Positions 59,801-64,000 of a stretch of DNA of 64,000 nucleotides are shown in pieces. The notes under the pieces were generated by a model. That model worked only from the letters and a program-made list of their open reading frames with translations. It did no database searches and was not told where the DNA came from. Position 1 is the first letter of the stretch; each line of letters starts with the position of its first letter. The position numbers and the translations under genes were made by a program. This DNA is from Caulochytrium protostelioides (lineage: Eukaryota > Chytridiomycota > Caulochytriomycetes > Caulochytriales > Caulochytriaceae): positions 87,469 through 151,468 of the forward strand of contig ML014122.1 of assembly GCA_003615045.1 (NCBI GenBank). The letters are read 5' to 3'.

Positions 59801-61654
59801 TCCCGCGATCGGTGGCGCCACAGCCTCGTGCCGCAGCGCCGCATGCGCCGCGGCGTCGGCACGATCGACCCTGACGACGTCCACGGCATCCTCTTCAAGT
59901 CGCCGAGTAGCGGTCTCGCGAATGCGCTCACGGCCAACCACCTGACGCCGCCGGCGCCGTCGACTCGCGGCCGTGCCCGCGGTGGCGCCCACGAGGCCCA
60001 TGAGGCCGAGTTCGCCCGCGCCTGGGCGGAGCTCGAGCGCGTCAATCTGTTCGACGATATCGGCATGATGTCGGCGGCCGCCGCGGCCGCCGGCGCCGAT
60101 CTGACGCCCGCGGCGGCGCGGGACATGTCGCGCGACGACGTCGAGCTCGCGATCCGCGTTTCGCAGCTCATCGAGTCCTTCGCCACGCCGAGCGACGACC
60201 ACGGGGACGAGATGGACGACGCCGCCGCCAGCGTGCTGTCTCAGGCGGCGAGCAACGTGCTCTCGGACCTTTCGCAGCGGACCTCGCTGGGATGGAGCCA
60301 CGGTCATGTGGCGGTGTCCGCTGCTGGGGCAGCACCGCTGTCGGGCAAGACGCCGTCGGCGGGGACAATGGCGACCACGGCGACGGCGGCGACGGCATCC
60401 AACGTACGGCAGTCAATCATTCCGAAACCGCTCACGATCGCGTGGGAGCGCGGCCGCTTGATTGGCTCGGGAGCCTTCGGCCGCGTGTATCACGGTCTCA
60501 ACCTCGATTCGGGTGAGATCATGGCCGTCAAGCAAGTCCAGGTCGGCAACAATCCACGCGCCGTCGAGAGCTTGCGGGTCGAGGTCGCCCTGCTCAAGGA
60601 CCTTCATCACGACAACATCGTAGCTTATCTGGGCTATGAGGACGCCGAGGCGTGCTTGAACGTGTTTCTCGAGTACGTGTCCGGCGGATCGATCGCGACC
60701 TTGCTGCAGTCCTACGGGCAGTTCCCGACGGCGCTGACGCGGTCTATCGCGACGCAGACGTGCATGGGACTGGCCTACCTGCACTCCGTCAACATTGTCC
60801 ACCGCGACATCAAGGGCGGGAACATCCTCATTGATGCTGAGGGCTGCGTCAAAATTTCCGACTTTGGCATCAGTAAGCGCAACGCCCACGTCGGCAATGC
60901 CTACCAGCACATGACCCGGGCGTCGATGCAAGGATCCATCTACTGGATGGCGCCCGACGTGGTTCGCGGCAAGGGCTACGGCGCCAAGGTCGATATCTGG
61001 AGCTTGGGCTGCCTGGTGCTCGAGATGTGCAGCGGCGTCCCACCCTGGCACGGTGTCGCCGGCAACATTATCTATCTCCTGGGCAAGGGCAACACGCCGC
61101 CGTGTCCCGACGACATGGACGCGACGGCCCGCGATTTCTGCGAGCGGTGCTTTGTCCTTGACCCCGCGATGCGCGCGACGGCCGAAGCGCTGAGCGACCA
61201 CCCATTCACGCTCGAAGACCCGTTCGCCTTCGATTTCCCTTCGTGGCTCGAGCAAGCGGAAATCGATCGCTTGAACCGCCCGCCGACGCCGGACTCGATG
61301 GACGACGACGAGAACGACGAGAACGACGACGGCACGTCGTATGGCATCGACGAGGACGACGACGAGGATGACGTCCCGTTGACGGAGACGCGTCTCGTTC
61401 AAGATGCCGTGATGGCGAAAGGGGCCTATGGTGCAATCGTGCGACCCACCGCAACGTATCGTCACCCTGCAGCGGACGGCGAGACCGGCGTGCAGGAGCA
61501 TCGCAGCGTCGGCATCAACGACGTTGACGACAACCATGCGCCGCTCGCGACCACGCCGCTCGCTGAGCGCACCGGGCTTCATCCGGCCTCCGCCGGGTTA
61601 GGCGGCGTCCCGGGTCGGCCGCAAGCGCCGACCGAAACGCTGCCATGCCGGTAA
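56866..61654 (+). CDS. MAP kinase kinase kinase with RA-like domain, two exons (56866-57055, 57180-61654)
   Basis: Serine/threonine kinase of the Ste11/Bck1 type. Exon 1 (ATG 56866, GCACCATGG) encodes IRVFHEHATYLVPV and QHVLPAILDRLHI. The donor is GTAAGT at 57056; the acceptor ACTAG ends at 57179. Joining keeps phase 1 and restores an RA-like domain: exon 2 begins RLASSELLTLCQSVEQ and continues FLIYRGADRPP. The protein is 1554 residues. A 1000-residue low-complexity linker follows, with a His-Gly-Val repeat (about 175-210). The kinase domain (about 1147-1407) has GSGAFGRVY, VAK-type Lys 1181 in MAVKQV, HRDIKGGN with Asp 1273, DFG Asp 1291, and GKGYGAKVDIWSLGCLVLEM. The APE motif reads APD. 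It probably links a Ras-like GTPase to a MAPK cascade. Splicing is inferred from consensus sites, frame and domain continuity. The C-terminal tail is acidic. Confidence 0.9.
57512..57616. repeat. TCCACGGCG nonamer tandem repeat (codes His-Gly-Val)
   Basis: About eleven nonamers in frame in exon 2 of the MAPKKK, encoding a HGV array. Near-perfect copies suggest recent expansion. Confidence 0.95.
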
Positions 61655-62523
61655 CGACGCCGTTGCTATGGTAATGCGGCCACGCCATGTATCATCTCAA
61701 TATCTCCATATCATCGCAACGACATGCAACGACCGTTTCGTCGACGGGTCCATGAAGGTAGGAAGGAAGGAAAGGGCGCGACGGCAGGTCGGCGGCACGG
61801 TGCCCCGACGAATTGATGACGCACGGATCAACCAGGTGACGGGGGCCACGACATGCTCTCTTGAGCGATTCCCGCCGGCCGTCTCGTAGGAGGCGGGGGG
61901 CGTGTGCCGCAAGGCACTTGATCGTTGGCTCCGGGCCGCGAGGACCGCGCACGTAACGTCCCCTCATCCCAATTTTTTTTGGTATCGGTGGAGTCGCTCA
62001 ATTTGTAAATGGCACGTGCCGCTCGTCGCTCACGACTGATCGCGCGAGGATGGGTGGACAGACCGGGACAGAGCCGGACGAACATAGGCGTCAGTTTTGT
62101 CACGGTTGCGGCGGCCGGTCGGCTCAACGAAAAAAAAAAAAAAAAAAGTGAGATGTGCCGCACCATCACGCCGTCTCCGCCACCGGTAGCGGAAGCGCTG
62201 CTTTCCCGGAGTGTGGCACTCCAGAGGATGCATCGACATCGAGGACCGCTTGCCGTTGGGTCTTGCATCCACGGGCTCCCGCCCGCGGCAGCCTTCGGGG
62301 CGATCCCAGCGATGGACCTGCCGTCGAAGATGAGACCGGTTTGCCTCGCCGCGCACAAGAAGGGCTGACCTCGTATGGTGGTGGATGCGACGGCGCCCAT
62401 CCGTGTGCCGCCATCGGTCGCAGACCATCTCCACGGAGCGGCAACTCGGCTCTGATTCTAGCCAACGGCCGTCAGCCGGATCCGGGTCTTGCCGGCCTGA
62501 ACGTATTCCCGGCATCCGCCGCA

Positions 62524-62567
62524 TTCACTCACTCACTCACTCACTCACTCACTCACTCACTCACTCT
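62524..62567. repeat. CACT tetranucleotide repeat with flanking CT-rich repeats
   Basis: About ten perfect tetranucleotides followed by CTCTCG and CTCTCCG units to about 62610. Confidence 0.95.
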
Positions 62568-62993
62568 CGCTCTCGCTCTCTCTCCGCTCTCCGCTCTCCG
62601 CTCCCCGCTCGGCCCTGCTCCATACGGACGATGCGACCGGTGGGTGCTGCCGCAAGTGCCGCGAGTCCACCGGCTCTTGGCCCACGGCGCGGCCACGCCC
62701 GACGACGTTTCTTCCAGTTTTACACTGTGACACGACGCCCGACCGGCAACGCCATACGGCATGATCCTGGGATCGCCGGCCTCCGCAGGAGCCGCACCGG
62801 CAGGGTTCGACCGAAGCGTGCATGTCGCCCGCCCTTCCTCATGGTGGAGGGGTCGCCGACGGCAGATCTGAAGGAAAGCACGAGGGGCGAAATTGGCGCC
62901 GATGCGGCAAGCAAGCGCCGATCCCTATTCGACCATGTTCCTGCCCCTTGCTGACCGCGCCAACTGCATCATCGTTGATCGCGTCGCCCGTCA

Positions 62994-63000
62994 TATATAA
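62994..63000 (+). promoter_or_regulatory. TATA box TATATAA of the secreted repeat-protein gene
   Basis: A consensus TATA 511 bases before the ATG. If a leader intron (63038-63277) is removed, the leader would shrink to roughly 250 bases. Confidence 0.55.
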
Positions 63001-63037
63001 CTCAGGCGCGATCGGTCGATCAGTGATTTCTTGAATG

Positions 63038-63277
63038 GTGAGGGAGTGTCATGATGAAGACGGCTTGACATGGTCAGAGAAAGACGCTTAACACCACCAC
63101 CATCCCTCTTAGACTCATCCTTTTCCATCCCACCTCATACACATCGCCCCGACCCACCTCGTCCCGGCATCATCCGCTTCCCTTCACATCCTTGATTCCC
63201 ATCATACCGCGACTTTCCCGAGCTGCTGGTCGGCCACTGCCCTTCGTTCCTCCCACCGTTTCCTCTCATCCTTACAG
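63038..63277 (+). other. Possible 5'-UTR intron of the secreted repeat-protein gene
   Basis: A GTGAGG donor at 63038 and a CTTACAG acceptor ending at 63277 after a long pyrimidine tract give a 240-base candidate intron. This is inferred from sequence signals only; the pyrimidine tract may simply be a core-promoter or leader feature. Confidence 0.3.
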
Positions 63278-63510
63278 CATTTCGCGCCGTTCCTTCATTC
63301 CTGACCGGCTCTCCGTCCTTTGAGCGCCCTCCTTGTTACCCCCCAAAGACACAACCCGAGTCCCGCCCCCTCCGCCTCCTCCCTCCCGTGCGATCTCGTT
63401 GATTCTTGCAGCAGCACCGCGAGCATCAGCCCAAGGACCATCCCTCGATACGGCAAATGGCCGGATCCCGCGCCTCTCCCAAACCGCATCCTCACGGCCG
63501 ACTTGCCAGC

Positions 63511-64000
63511 ATGTTCTCTGCGCGGAACACGGCCCGTGGCGCCCTTACCGTCGTTCTGGCCATCACGATCGCGCCCAGCAGTGTGTTGGCCGGCAACGAT
63601 GCCTACCAGCAGCCGGGCAGCGGCGGTTACGGTTCGCCGAGCATCCAGGTGATGCCCACCATGCAGCCGAGCCCCGACACTTACGGCAGCCCGAGCTACC
63701 AGAACAGCCCCGTCTATGACCAGACGTACCAGGACACTAGCTACGGCACGCCGGTCGATGTCTTGCCCATGCTGAACCAGGCACCCAAGTACGACACATA
63801 CAGCCCGCGGGTTCAGGACACCTACGGCCAGGGGATGCAGAACACCTACGTGCAGCCGATGCAGAACACCTACGTGCAGCCGACCTACACGCAGGATACT
63901 TACGCCCAGCCTGTGATGCAGGACACCTACAGCCAGCCGATGATGCAGGACACCTACAGCCAGCCGATGATGCAGGACACCTACAGCCAGCCGATGATGC
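63511..64000 (+). CDS. Secreted Tyr/Gln/Pro/Met-rich tandem-repeat protein (runs off window)
   Basis: The frame from ATG 63511 stays open to the window end (163 codons). It begins with a signal peptide: MFSARNTARG, a hydrophobic core ALTVVLAITIAP, and a cleavage-like site after SSVLAG. The mature part is Tyr/Gln/Ser/Pro/Asp-rich with no Cys seen. From about residue 109 it forms repeats: NTYVQPMQ octads, then MQDTYSQPM nonads encoded by 27-base units that are nearly identical at DNA level. The nonads continue into the cut end, so the array's size is unknown. I recognise no family. Repetitive, Tyr-rich secreted proteins are often structural or adhesive, so a wall, cyst-coat or adhesion role is a guess. 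The TATA box and pyrimidine-rich leader fit strong expression. Confidence 0.8.
   Translation, partial: MFSARNTARGALTVVLAITIAPSSVLAGNDAYQQPGSGGYGSPSIQVMPTMQPSPDTYGSPSYQNSPVYDQTYQDTSYGTPVDVLPMLNQAPKYDTYSPRVQDTYGQGMQNTYVQPMQNTYVQPTYTQDTYAQPVMQDTYSQPMMQDTYSQPMMQDTYSQPMM
63840..64000. repeat. In-frame 24/27-base tandem repeats
   Basis: Two copies of a 24-base unit (AACACCTACGTGCAGCCGAT onward) lead into at least three 27-base units containing GACACCTACAGCCAGCCG, still continuing at the window end. Confidence 0.95.

Larger units (their letters stand above)
61655..63510. other. Intergenic: MAPKKK 3' flank and promoter of the secreted repeat protein
   Basis: It contains an A-run (about 62130-62147), a CACT tetranucleotide repeat at 62524-62567 passing into TCTCGC/TCCGCTC units, a TATA box at 62994-63000 and a pyrimidine-rich stretch (about 63095-63360) just before the last gene. 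No gene is supportable within it. Confidence 0.65.

Noticed and set aside
1-64000. Transposons, LTR elements, viral elements, CRISPR arrays or operons
   Set aside because: No transposase, reverse transcriptase, integrase, capsid or long terminal repeats recognised; the tandem repeats are simple slippage repeats.

Overview
The window is nuclear DNA of a eukaryote with very high GC and few introns. It fits an early-diverging fungus with a flagellated (zoosporic) stage. The fungal-type genes are a multidomain cytosolic acetyl-CoA carboxylase, an MHYT-domain membrane protein, an Sds3-like Rpd3L subunit, a Ste11/Bck1-type MAPKKK and a Mit_KHE1 protein. A probable IFT27 (RABL4) GTPase argues for a cilium or flagellum. 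A GC-rich chytrid such as Caulochytrium would fit, but that placement is inference. Start contexts are Kozak-like (CACCATG), introns are GT-AG and AATAAA signals occur. I see no operons, CRISPR arrays, tRNA or rRNA genes, or recognisable transposable or viral elements.

Layout. 1-7248 (-): ACC1, open at its C-terminal end. 8799-11516 (-): MHYT protein. 11.5-15.1 kb: gene-poor, holding a near-perfect 61-nt hairpin and an AT-richer patch. 15079-17190 (+): orphan multi-pass membrane protein. 17457-17988 (-): two-exon TPR microprotein. 18651-20609 (-): orphan single-pass membrane protein. 20.6-25.3 kb: very GC-rich, minisatellite-rich DNA without a supportable gene. 25335-28760 and 29805-32213 (+): two GT14-type glycosyltransferases, the first fused to a GT77-like domain. 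32293-35181 (-): cullin-3. 36971-38029 (+): IFT27-like GTPase. 38124-39992 (-): Nop12/RBM34. 42561-47804 (+): giant Sds3-like protein. 47947-49449 (-): CBF5. 51265-52257 (+): Mit_KHE1 protein. 52427-53863 (-): orphan with an F-box-like stretch. 56866-61654 (+): RA-MAPKKK with one intron. 63511-64000 (+): start of a secreted Tyr/Gln/Pro-rich repeat protein, running off the window.

The genes cover ordinary eukaryotic functions: lipid synthesis, ubiquitin ligation, ribosome and snoRNP biogenesis, chromatin, MAPK signalling, the Golgi or cell surface, and cilia. They do not form one pathway. The least ordinary features are the GT14-GT77 fusion next to a second GT14, the degenerate MHYT sensor, the divergent IFT27 with an Arg-Asp tract, and the terminal secreted repeat protein with its TATA box and pyrimidine-rich leader. 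Long ORFs in other frames are common because GC-rich codon use leaves few stops. Several apparent ORF starts are GTG or TTG, so I moved those starts to supportable ATGs.
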